Positions 1-5,164 of a stretch of 7,724 nt of DNA are shown one piece after another. The stretch comes from an uncultured Ruminococcus sp. (GTDB taxonomy: Bacteria; Bacillota; Clostridia; Oscillospirales; Acutalibacteraceae). Under the pieces are notes generated by a model. The model saw only the letters and a list, made by a program, of their open reading frames with translations, was not told where the DNA came from and did no database searches. The first letter of the stretch is position 1; each line of letters opens with the position of its first letter. Made by a program: the position numbers and the translations under genes. The stretch is from assembly GCA_902783065.1 (NCBI GenBank), contig CACZPV010000052.1, positions 1 through 7,724 of the forward strand, given 5' to 3'.

Positions 1-7
1 GCCACAT

Positions 8-130
8 TGACTAAAGCAAATTCATCAGTCGTCAACTTTCTCGGTTCAGTATAAGTTCAATTATTAAAAATTAAAGTTCAGTTTTTTTAGGAAAGGGTTT
101 CCCCCAGAGAAATGCGTCTTTGCTCTCCGG
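8..130 (+). repeat. Intergenic repeat element, copy 1 (short form)
   Basis: This stretch is a diverged copy of 3352-3516. Both share a GACTAAA start, the block ATTCATCAGTCGTC, an AT-rich middle, the block AAAGTTCAGTTTTTTTAGG followed by AAAGGG, then TTTCCCCCAG, and a GCTCTCCGG end. Copy 1 lacks 33 bases that in copy 2 form most of a long hairpin; the junction falls exactly at an AAAGGG hexamer (92-97) that is duplicated in copy 2. It has no coding potential. The window starts just before it, so its left boundary is uncertain. It ends 11 bases before the promoter of the next gene. Confidence 0.8.
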
Positions 131-141
131 TTAAGTTTTAC

Positions 142-170
142 TTGAAAAAATAATAATATTGTTGTATAAT
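142..170 (+). promoter_or_regulatory. Sigma-A-type promoter for the 228-683 gene
   Basis: The -35 box is TTGAAA (142-147) and the -10 box is TATAAT (165-170), with the optimal 17-base spacer. Transcription would start near 177, giving a leader of about 50 bases. That leader contains a small hairpin, CCGTG-AAGAA-CACGG (180-194), and ends in the ribosome binding site AAGGAG (215-220). Confidence 0.8.
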
Positions 171-227
171 GTAAAAAAGCCGTGAAGAACACGGTGGTTT
201 AACAGACTATAGTAAAGGAGTTTTTCT

Positions 228-683
228 ATGAAAGCAATCAAGATTTTCTTTGCCATTTTGATTTTAGCAGTGGTTGGAGCTGCTATCGCCGGGGTCGTGG
301 TGGATAATATGACTTCTGCAAATATTGAAAGTCAGATTAAGTCTATTGATTTGCCGTCTAATACGTCAATCGATGCGTCTACATCCCGTACAGGCAAACT
401 GCGTGACCCGAATGGTCCGTTGGAGTTCTATGGAGCTGTTTTATTGCAAAGCAATAATGATTACGGTTCATTGAAGGCTTACTATCGGGATCATTCACCT
501 GAAGGTCTTAATCTACAGGTAGTGAAACTTGTTGACTCAAGAAAAGAATTTGGCGATAATTTTCCGGCAGATCTCCGTTTCAGCCATCATGATGCGGCTC
601 CTGATCATTACTATATTGTTTATGATTTCGGTCTTGGAGAGAGTCCTTTTCCGATGATGGATTACCGTTCCTATTTCGGATAA
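228..683 (+). CDS. Membrane-anchored or secreted protein of unknown function
   Basis: This 151-residue protein is not one I can name. Residues 1-4 (MKAI, one Lys), a further Lys at 5 and a strongly hydrophobic stretch at about 6-25 (Ala/Val/Ile/Leu-rich) look like an uncleaved signal anchor; no lipobox Cys is present. The rest (26-151) is hydrophilic and should lie outside the membrane. It has a Ser/Thr-rich linker (about 44-54), then a compact domain with LEFYGAVLL (65-73), a Tyr-rich YYIVYDF segment (128-134) and a final MMDYRSYFG. The layout resembles small conserved Firmicutes anchored proteins of unknown function, but that is only an impression. The start is well supported: ATG with AAGGAG seven bases upstream, behind a near-consensus promoter. 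It appears to be transcribed alone, with a weak terminator after it. Confidence 0.75.
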   Translation: MKAIKIFFAILILAVVGAAIAGVVVDNMTSANIESQIKSIDLPSNTSIDASTSRTGKLRDPNGPLEFYGAVLLQSNNDYGSLKAYYRDHSPEGLNLQVVKLVDSRKEFGDNFPADLRFSHHDAAPDHYYIVYDFGLGESPFPMMDYRSYFG

Positions 684-688
684 GCGTT

Positions 689-738
689 TCCCTGCCCGCT
701 TTTCGGCGGACAGGGATATTGTATGTTTTTGATTTTTT
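689..738 (+). terminator. Probable weak rho-independent terminator
   Basis: Six bases after the stop codon, an 11-position stem (689-699 with 706-716, one C-A mismatch) closes on a TTTTCG loop. The T-rich tail is not immediate: T-runs lie at 726-730 and 733-738. The stem is GC-rich and well placed, but the delayed T tract makes efficient termination uncertain. Confidence 0.45.
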
Positions 739-773
739 GACAGTAAATTATTAGAGAAACGGAGAAACAGTAT

Positions 774-1502
774 ATGTATAAAAATTTTTTGTTCGATCTT
801 TACGGCACGCTTATTGATATCAATACGGATGAATGGTGTGATGAATTGTGGGACAGGATGGCACTGCTCTATACCCTCAGCGGCGCAGCTTATACGGGAA
901 AAGAACTGCATGAAACTTATGATGCATTAGTTGAGGATGAAAAGAAACGTATTCCGCAGGATAAATACACAACAACACCTGAACCGCTGATACAGAATGT
1001 TTTTATCCGTATGTATACCGATAAAGGTGTCGAATGTTCGCAGGAAATTGCAGCATATACAGGAAGGGTTTTTCGTGCGCTTTCCATTAAATTTATTAAG
1101 CTCTATGACGGTGTATATGAACTGTTTGAAGCTATCAGAGATCATGGAGGAAAAATCTATTTGCTGTCAAATGCACAGAGGATTTTTACTGAACCGGAAA
1201 TCAGAATGCTCGGAATTTATGATGAATTTGACTATGTAATGATTTCATCGGATGAAGGTTGTGCTAAGCCTGATAAAAAATTTTATGAATGTATGTTGAA
1301 AAAATTCAAAATGAAACGGGAAGAAACTATTATGATCGGAAACGATTATGTTACTGATATCAAAGGCTCATTTGAAGCAGGAATTGATTCATTGTACCTT
1401 CACACTGATATTTCTCCGGAAATCAAGGGTGAACTGCTTGCTAAATATAAAATAATGAGCGGCAGTCTGTTTGAAGCAAAGGAAGCACTTTTTCCTTACT
1501 GA
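774..1502 (+). CDS. HAD-superfamily hydrolase, subfamily IA-like
   Basis: This is a 242-residue haloacid-dehalogenase-fold hydrolase, the usual length for a subfamily I member with a helical cap. Motif I is FDLYGTLID with nucleophile Asp8. Motif II is LLSNAQ (Ser132). Motif III is CAKPD (Lys165). Motif IV is GNDYVTD (Asp191, Asp195). The helical cap occupies roughly residues 16-105. The position two after the nucleophile is Tyr10 rather than the acid/base Asp of typical HAD phosphatases; the same DxYGT form occurs in L-2-haloacid dehalogenases. The substrate cannot be deduced. The start is ATG with GGAG (761-764) nine bases upstream. No convincing own promoter is seen, so it may depend on read-through from the upstream gene. 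It is followed by a strong terminator and faces pdaA. Confidence 0.92.
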   Translation: MYKNFLFDLYGTLIDINTDEWCDELWDRMALLYTLSGAAYTGKELHETYDALVEDEKKRIPQDKYTTTPEPLIQNVFIRMYTDKGVECSQEIAAYTGRVFRALSIKFIKLYDGVYELFEAIRDHGGKIYLLSNAQRIFTEPEIRMLGIYDEFDYVMISSDEGCAKPDKKFYECMLKKFKMKREETIMIGNDYVTDIKGSFEAGIDSLYLHTDISPEIKGELLAKYKIMSGSLFEAKEALFPY

Positions 1503-1569
1503 TATTATGCAAGTAGTAGATTTTGTCAGGAGTTTTGTATTTCCCGCCAGCCGTAGACGGGCAGCAGAT

Positions 1570-1628
1570 ACAGAAATGTCAGAATTGGTTAAACCTTTGA
1601 TGCAGTCTGAATCTTGGAGCATTTCTGT
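1570..1628. other. Nested inverted repeat between HAD gene and terminator
   Basis: A perfect 9-bp outer pair, ACAGAAATG (1570-1578) and CATTTCTGT (1620-1628), encloses TCAGA (1579-1583) with TCTGA (1606-1610), and then GGTT (1587-1590) with AACC (1592-1595). The left arm is continuous for 14 bases; the right arm is interrupted by a 9-base bulge. It lies in the 3' untranslated region of the HAD transcript. No coding sequence, promoter or known RNA family is evident, and chance pairing is possible. Confidence 0.25.
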
Positions 1629-1703
1629 GTGAGAAGCTTAAATTAAGTAATCTGAATTTACAGTGATTTGTCAAAATATTACGGCAGAATTTTTGAATAG
1701 ATA

Positions 1704-1747
1704 GGGGACGTCCGTCAAATAAAGGGCGTCCCCTTGATGCGTTTTTT
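1704..1747 (+). terminator. Rho-independent terminator after the HAD gene
   Basis: The arms GGGGACGTCC (1704-1713) and GGGCGTCCCC (1724-1733) pair over 10 positions (one G-T wobble) around a 10-base loop, followed shortly by TTTTTT (1742-1747). A second short stem, GGGC-AGCA-GCCC (1757-1768), is followed by ATTTTT on the plus strand and may act as back-up. On the minus strand neither stem has an immediate T-run, so pdaA termination here is less certain. Confidence 0.65.
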
Positions 1748-1773
1748 CATATGTCAGGGCAGCAGCCCGATTT

Positions 1774-2571
1774 TTACGTAATCTCATTAAGTGTTCCGAA
1801 TTGATATCCCATGCTTTCCCATTTTGTCAGGAGTTCGTCAAGAATATCACTGTTGGTTTTAGAAGTACTGTGCAGCAGGATAATGGCACCGTTGTGAATA
1901 CGGGGGACAAGTTTTTTAAAAGCTTCCTCTTTTGTTGGTTGGTCATCGTTATACCAATCGACATATGCAAGACTCCAGAAAACTGTTCGATAACCGAGTT
2001 TTTGTGCCATTTTGAGATTGTTTTCGCTGAACTTCCCCTGAGGAGGACGATAAAATTTCTGCATTGGTTGACCTGTGGCTGTTTTATAAAGTGACTCCAG
2101 TTTCGAAAGTTCATCGAAGAAGCTTTTTTCATCCGAAATCTGCGACATATCGGGATGACTATAGGTATGGTTTCCAACTATATGACCTTCACTTACCATT
2201 CTTTTTACAAGACCAGGGGAAGTTTCGATATAATTACCTACAAGAAAAAAAGCAGCTTTAACATTGTGTTTTTTAAGTACATCAAGAATATGTGGCGTAT
2301 ATCCGTTTTCATATCCTGCATCAAAAGTCAGATAAATTTTCTTTTCAGACGGATTGCCGGTATATACAGCATTGTATTTTATTAGTTCCTGTGCACTTGC
2401 ATTTCCGACAGGCAGGTCGCCGTCTTTTTGATAGGACAGCCCCCAGTTGGTATCTGCTGCGGTCATTACAGCATTATCCCGTATACCTGCCCCCGAAATC
2501 ACTGCTACCGTCATCAGTACGGCAGCAGACAAAAGAGCCGCAATTGTTTTTTTGCCAAATATTACATACAC
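1774..2571 (-). CDS. pdaA: PdaA-type polysaccharide deacetylase (delta-lactam-biosynthetic)
   Basis: This 265-residue exported NodB-homology carbohydrate esterase family 4 protein closely resembles Bacillus subtilis PdaA. PdaA removes the N-acetyl group from N-acetylmuramic acid during formation of the muramic delta-lactam of the spore cortex. Residues about 9-30 form a signal peptide or anchor. Visible motifs are TFDAGYENGYT (82-92, catalytic Asp84), the metal-binding HxxxH in NHTYSHPD (His135, His139), RPPQG (175-179), FWSLAYVDW (198-206) and the final LLH (232-234). The second Asp of the classical TFDDG motif is Ala85; PdaA enzymes have Asn there. The only upstream in-frame start I found is GTG at 2571-2569, with AGGGG at 2588-2584 about 11 bases before it. 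It sits 80 bases behind the YbjN-domain gene on the same strand. Its presence suggests a spore-former. Confidence 0.9.
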   Translation of the reverse strand: MYVIFGKKTIAALLSAAVLMTVAVISGAGIRDNAVMTAADTNWGLSYQKDGDLPVGNASAQELIKYNAVYTGNPSEKKIYLTFDAGYENGYTPHILDVLKKHNVKAAFFLVGNYIETSPGLVKRMVSEGHIVGNHTYSHPDMSQISDEKSFFDELSKLESLYKTATGQPMQKFYRPPQGKFSENNLKMAQKLGYRTVFWSLAYVDWYNDDQPTKEEAFKKLVPRIHNGAIILLHSTSKTNSDILDELLTKWESMGYQFGTLNEIT

Positions 2572-2651
2572 ATGATCACCGTCCCCTGAATAGATGAAGT
2601 TTATGATTACTGTACTATATATTCGGCATTAAATAATATTATGACTGTTAT

Positions 2652-3086
2652 TTAATTTACAATAATTTTTTTAAGCATTGGGTAATACTGATCAATAATA
2701 TCGGCAGATACCGAAAGCATATATTCAAATAACATTCCGTTGAGATTTGTTTCATAAAAGCTGTTTGTCATTTTGTAATAAAGAAGCTGGTCGTCCATAT
2801 CTAAGTAAAAATTGCCGTGGGTCAGCTCATTATTGATCATACACAGTGCAAGGGCAGCATCAGGTGCCTGTTCCCGGGAAATGGTGAGAGGAAACGGAGA
2901 TAACAGATTGATTAACATTTTTGATGGATTGACAGAAAAAAGAAATGTCTGATCTCTGTCATTACCGTTAATTCGGCAGCGGACACAAAGTGCTGTATCA
3001 TCCCGCTCAAAAGGAATATCGTTGTACTCTAAAGTACGGCAGATTAACATATAATGTTTCCATGATTTGGTGGATGTGATAGTCAT
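2652..3086 (-). CDS. YbjN-domain protein (type III secretion chaperone-like fold)
   Basis: This is a 144-residue cytoplasmic protein with no signal peptide. The pattern matches the YbjN family: an N-terminal helix (about 8-20), a beta region with FLFSVNPSKMLINLLSPFPL (49-68), a helix ending in MINNELTHGNFYLDMDDQLL (83-102, the family's N-x(7)-G-x-F/Y-x-(L/M)-D signature), YYKM (103-106), and a C-terminal helix (about 117-142). Family members are poorly understood and are variously described as sensory-transduction regulators or secretion-chaperone-like. No specific partner is suggested here except pdaA, the next gene on the same strand. The start is ATG with GGGAG (3097-3093) six bases upstream, which is a strong fit. 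Confidence 0.7.
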   Translation of the reverse strand: MTITSTKSWKHYMLICRTLEYNDIPFERDDTALCVRCRINGNDRDQTFLFSVNPSKMLINLLSPFPLTISREQAPDAALALCMINNELTHGNFYLDMDDQLLYYKMTNSFYETNLNGMLFEYMLSVSADIIDQYYPMLKKIIVN

Positions 3087-3151
3087 AAAAATCTCCCTTT
3101 CTGATTTGATGTCATAACTTATTCGGGTACATTATTGAAGGTGTACATTTC

Positions 3152-3230
3152 ATACTGATACCTGATAAAAAACAGGCAGCCTTTCCGGAATAAATCATTT
3201 CCAATCCAGCTTTCTATCAGGAATTAGTAT
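3152..3230. repeat. Long imperfect inverted repeat upstream of the YbjN-domain gene
   Basis: ATACTGATACCTGATA (3152-3167) and TATCAGGAATTAGTAT (3215-3230) are inverted with 14 of 16 positions matching, around a 47-base centre. The right arm lies next to a minus-strand TATAAT, so it would sit at about the transcription start of the YbjN-domain gene. It could be an operator pair, the ends of a small decayed element, or a leader structure; the sequence does not decide. Confidence 0.4.
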
Positions 3231-3231
3231 C

Positions 3232-3260
3232 ATTATACATTTTTATGTACGAAAAATTTG
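3232..3260 (-). promoter_or_regulatory. Candidate promoter for the YbjN-domain gene
   Basis: On the minus strand TATAAT occurs at 3237-3232. The region 16-18 bases upstream (about 3255-3261) holds only a weak -35 (CTGCAA/CAAATT-like). If used, the leader would be about 140 bases and would include the inverted repeat at 3152-3230. No better promoter is visible nearer the gene. Confidence 0.3.
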
Positions 3261-3269
3261 CAGAAGCAG

Positions 3270-3326
3270 GGCGGCATGCCGCCGCCAGCGTGACGCTGGA
3301 CCCTTACCAACCGGCGAGCCGCCGGT
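3270..3326. repeat. Triple GC-rich hairpin cluster (REP/MITE-like)
   Basis: Three hairpins follow in 57 bases: the perfect 14-base palindrome GGCGGCATGCCGCC (3270-3283), CCAGCG-TGA-CGCTGG (3285-3299), and ACCGGCG-AGC-CGCCGGT (3310-3326). The block is far richer in GC than anything around it and has no T-run, so it is not a normal terminator. It sits 25 bases before repeat copy 2 and may be part of the same composite element. The region is non-coding. Confidence 0.65.
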
Positions 3327-3351
3327 GCCTTAATAATACCCGCAACTACTA

Positions 3352-3516
3352 GACTAAAACTAATTCATCAGTCGTCTGCTTTTTCGGTTAATGATAAATT
3401 TAAATTATTAAAAATAAAAGTTCAGTTTTTTTAGGAAAGGGTCTGGGGAGAACCCTTTGTTTTCAAACAAAGGGTTTCCCCCAGGGAACTACTTTTCGGT
3501 TTCTATGGCTCTCCGG
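3352..3516 (+). repeat. Intergenic repeat element, copy 2 (long form)
   Basis: This is the second copy of the element at 8-130, in the same orientation. Shared blocks include ATTCATCAGTCGTC, an ATTATTAAAAAT core, GTTCAGTTTTTTTAGG, TTTCCCCCAG and the terminal GCTCTCCGG. It carries an extra 33 bases that complete a hairpin at 3443-3484. It ends 22 bases before the folC promoter, which parallels copy 1 and its downstream promoter. There is no open reading frame of note, so it would need an outside factor to move, or it spreads as a non-autonomous element. Confidence 0.8.
3443..3484. repeat. 20-bp-arm hairpin inside repeat copy 2
   Basis: Two 20-base arms (3443-3462 and 3465-3484) are inverted with 18 of 20 matching and only TC between them; the mismatches are two adjacent positions near the base. 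The outer part is CTGGGG/CCCCAG and the inner part is AACCCTTTGTTT with its complement. It is not followed by a T-run on either strand, so a terminator role is unlikely. Copy 1 keeps only the outer right part. Confidence 0.75.
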
Positions 3517-3538
3517 GCACCGCAGATAATTTCAGGTA

Positions 3539-3567
3539 TTGAAATAATGAGCGGAATTGATTATAAT
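3539..3567 (+). promoter_or_regulatory. Sigma-A-type promoter for folC
   Basis: The -35 box is TTGAAA (3539-3544) and the -10 box is TATAAT (3562-3567), with a 17-base spacer. This gives a start near 3574 and a leader of roughly 90 bases. The 11-mer TGATTATAATA covers the -10 (3558-3568) and is repeated exactly at 3582-3592, 24 bases on. An inverted relative, TTATAATC, lies at 3614-3621. The repeats could be regulator sites around the start point, but no regulator is known from this window. Confidence 0.75.
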
Positions 3568-3640
3568 AAAGTGATGGCAGCTGATTATAATAGTAAAAAA
3601 GGATTATCTCAATTTATAATCGGCTAAAATTAATTAACAA

Positions 3641-3677
3641 AGGAGGAGTGCAGTCAGAAATGTCTGATTGCCTATAA
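3641..3677 (+). promoter_or_regulatory. Strong Shine-Dalgarno and 5-codon mini-ORF overlapping the folC start
   Basis: The near-perfect site AGGAGG (3641-3646) is 13 bases before ATG at 3660. That ATG opens a five-codon frame (MSDCL) ending at TAA 3675-3677, directly followed by a second TAA. The folC frame is different: its first start, TTG 3668, lies 21 bases after the site, too far for ordinary use, and GTG 3683 lies five bases after the mini-ORF stop. This suggests coupling by termination and reinitiation, or an altered start region. It decides which folC start is used. Confidence 0.4.
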
Positions 3678-5002
3678 TAAAAGTGACATATAGTGAAGCA
3701 GTTAATAAAATCAACTCACTTTTGACGTTCGGCGTGAAACCAGGACTGGAACGGATCAGAGAACTTGTTGACAAATTGGGCGCTCCTGACCGTCAGCTTC
3801 GTTTTGTTCATGTTGCAGGAACGAACGGAAAAGGCAGTACCTGTGCTTTGATTGCAGCTGCCCTCACCCAGGCAGGGTATAAGACAGGACGCTTTATTTC
3901 TCCGTATGTACTTGAGTTTCGGGAACGATTTATGATTGACGGTGAAATGATTCCCGAACATACATTAGCTGAACTTGTGGAAGAAATTTTCCCCGTTATA
4001 GAGGATATGCACAGGGAAGATAAAATTATAACGGAATTTGAATTTGTTTTTGCAATTGCTGTATTATGGTATGCACGGGAAGGCTGTGATATTGTAGTAC
4101 TGGAAACAGGACTTGGTGGACGGTTTGATGCAACAAATATTATCAATACTCCAATGGTTTCGGTTATTACTTCTGTTTCTCTCGATCATACAAAAATACT
4201 TGGAAATACTTATGCCGAAATTGCCGCAGAAAAATGTGGTATTATCAAGCCTGACGGTATTTGCGTTGCATATGCTCAACAAAAGTCCGAAGTGATTTCA
4301 GTAATACGTAAAACCGCAGCTGAAAAAAATAATCGTCTGATTTTTGCAGATGGCAATACTGCTGAAATACTTCGTTTTGATATAGGAAAAACAGTATTTG
4401 TATATAATGGACTGCAAATATCTATCAGATTGCCGGGAAATCATATGGTCAGGAATGCAGTATCAGCATTGGAAACTCTTTTCGCTTTGAGAGATTGCGG
4501 GATGGATATTTCTAACAGTGCAATCAGGGATGGATTTGAGAATGTTACTTTTCCGGCACGAATGGAGGTTCTTTCACGTTCGCCGCTGATTATACTGGAT
4601 GGAGCGCATAACCCGGATGGTGCAAAGGCACTTTCCGATGCAATAGGACAGTACCTTGCCGGTAAAAGAAAAATAGGAATTGTTGGTATGCTGGCAGATA
4701 AGGATGTTGATACGGCTCTGTCCTGCCTGATACCTCAGTTTGATAAGATAATTACTGTAGCACCGGATAATCCAAGAAAAATGACAGCAGAAGCACTGGC
4801 ACAGAGGATTCACCCGTACTGTCCGGATGTAACCTCGTACGAGGACTTGAGGCAGGCATTCAATGATGCGGCTGAGGGACTTGATCAAAACAGCGCATTA
4901 GTGATTTTCGGATCACTATATCTTGCTTCGGATATGAGAAAGATAGTATTGGAAAATTCTTTTGAAGAAAACAATGCGAATGTCAGCTTCCAAGAGAAAT
5001 AA
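3668..5002 (+). CDS. folC: Folylpolyglutamate synthase / dihydrofolate synthase
   Basis: This 444-residue Mur-ligase-family enzyme adds glutamate to folates, and usually also to dihydropteroate, in the cytoplasm with ATP. Residue numbers use the TTG start. The P-loop is HVAGTNGKGST (48-58, Lys55). The folate loop is SPYVLEFRERF (78-88). Further motifs are VLETGLGGRFDATN (144-157), SLDHTKILGN (171-180, metal-ligand His174), AAEKCGIIKP (186-195, Lys189 being the normally carbamylated lysine), FPARME (295-300) and LDGAHNPDGA (310-319), then the C-terminal glutamate-ligase domain. Length is typical. The longest frame begins at TTG 3668, but GTG 3683 (giving MTYSEA) fits the family's N-terminus equally well; neither has a well-spaced ribosome binding site. 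It is driven by the promoter at 3539-3567. No terminator follows, so read-through into the decarboxylase gene is possible. Confidence 0.95.
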   Translation: MPIIKVTYSEAVNKINSLLTFGVKPGLERIRELVDKLGAPDRQLRFVHVAGTNGKGSTCALIAAALTQAGYKTGRFISPYVLEFRERFMIDGEMIPEHTLAELVEEIFPVIEDMHREDKIITEFEFVFAIAVLWYAREGCDIVVLETGLGGRFDATNIINTPMVSVITSVSLDHTKILGNTYAEIAAEKCGIIKPDGICVAYAQQKSEVISVIRKTAAEKNNRLIFADGNTAEILRFDIGKTVFVYNGLQISIRLPGNHMVRNAVSALETLFALRDCGMDISNSAIRDGFENVTFPARMEVLSRSPLIILDGAHNPDGAKALSDAIGQYLAGKRKIGIVGMLADKDVDTALSCLIPQFDKIITVAPDNPRKMTAEALAQRIHPYCPDVTSYEDLRQAFNDAAEGLDQNSALVIFGSLYLASDMRKIVLENSFEENNANVSFQEK

Positions 5003-5038
5003 CGTCAATTCCCGAAAATAATTATGCATCAGGTTAGT

Positions 5039-5065
5039 CTGAAATAATTCTGAGAGTTTTATACT
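5039..5065 (+). promoter_or_regulatory. Weak candidate promoter before the decarboxylase gene
   Basis: TATACT (5060-5065) is a fair -10, with CTGAAA (5039-5044) 15 bases upstream or TCTGAA 16 bases upstream as a poor -35. If real, the transcript would start near 5072 and carry the nested inverted repeat at 5090-5131 in its leader. Confidence 0.3.
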
Positions 5066-5089
5066 AAGAAACTACGGAATAAATCAAAC

Positions 5090-5131
5090 CCGGCGGCGCG
5101 CAGATATTTCTGCCGTGTGTTGAGCAGCCGG
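5090..5131. other. Nested GC-rich inverted repeat in the folC-decarboxylase gap
   Basis: The outer arms CCGGC (5090-5094) and GCCGG (5127-5131) enclose GCAGA-TATT-TCTGC (5100-5113). The block is more GC-rich than its surroundings and has no T-run, so it is not a classical terminator. It ends 33 bases before the next gene's start and could be a leader structure. No known riboswitch is recognised. Confidence 0.35.
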
Positions 5132-5164
5132 ATGATCAGGTATGAATAAAGGATAATAGATATT

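Noticed and set aside
737..760. Perfect TTGACA at 737-742 before the HAD gene
   Set aside because: No -10-like hexamer lies 15-19 bases downstream; the next TATA-like sequence is inside or at the start codon. It overlaps the T-rich tail of the upstream terminator.
537..911. Minus-strand 124-codon frame across the 228-683 and HAD genes
   Set aside because: It runs antisense through two supported genes and the terminator between them, with no family resemblance.
1520..1835. Exact 15-base direct repeat ATTTTGTCAGGAGTT at 1520-1534 and 1821-1835
   Set aside because: The second copy lies within pdaA codons, flanks do not match, and the composition is simple; chance is a reasonable explanation.
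2292..2597. Plus-strand 101-codon frame opposite pdaA
   Set aside because: It is antisense to a clear family member, has low-complexity His/Leu/Arg composition, and lacks a ribosome binding site.
2637..2643. Minus-strand CATAATA upstream of pdaA resembling a sigma-G -10
   Set aside because: A sigma-G promoter would fit a sporulation deacetylase, but no acceptable -35 is found 14-16 bases upstream; AT-rich context makes the heptamer weak evidence.
2630..2654. TAAATAA/TTATTTA inverted repeat at the end of the YbjN-domain gene
   Set aside because: A seven-pair all-AT stem with an 11-base loop and no T-run would not terminate transcription.
3352..3516. Repeat region as a CRISPR array or tRNA/rRNA fragment
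   Set aside because: There is no regular repeat-spacer unit, and no cloverleaf or rRNA-like sequence; only two dispersed copies exist in the window.
5142..5156. ATG-AAT-AAA-GGA-TAA mini-frame just before the decarboxylase gene
   Set aside because: It has no ribosome binding site and simply contains the AAAGGA site of the real gene.
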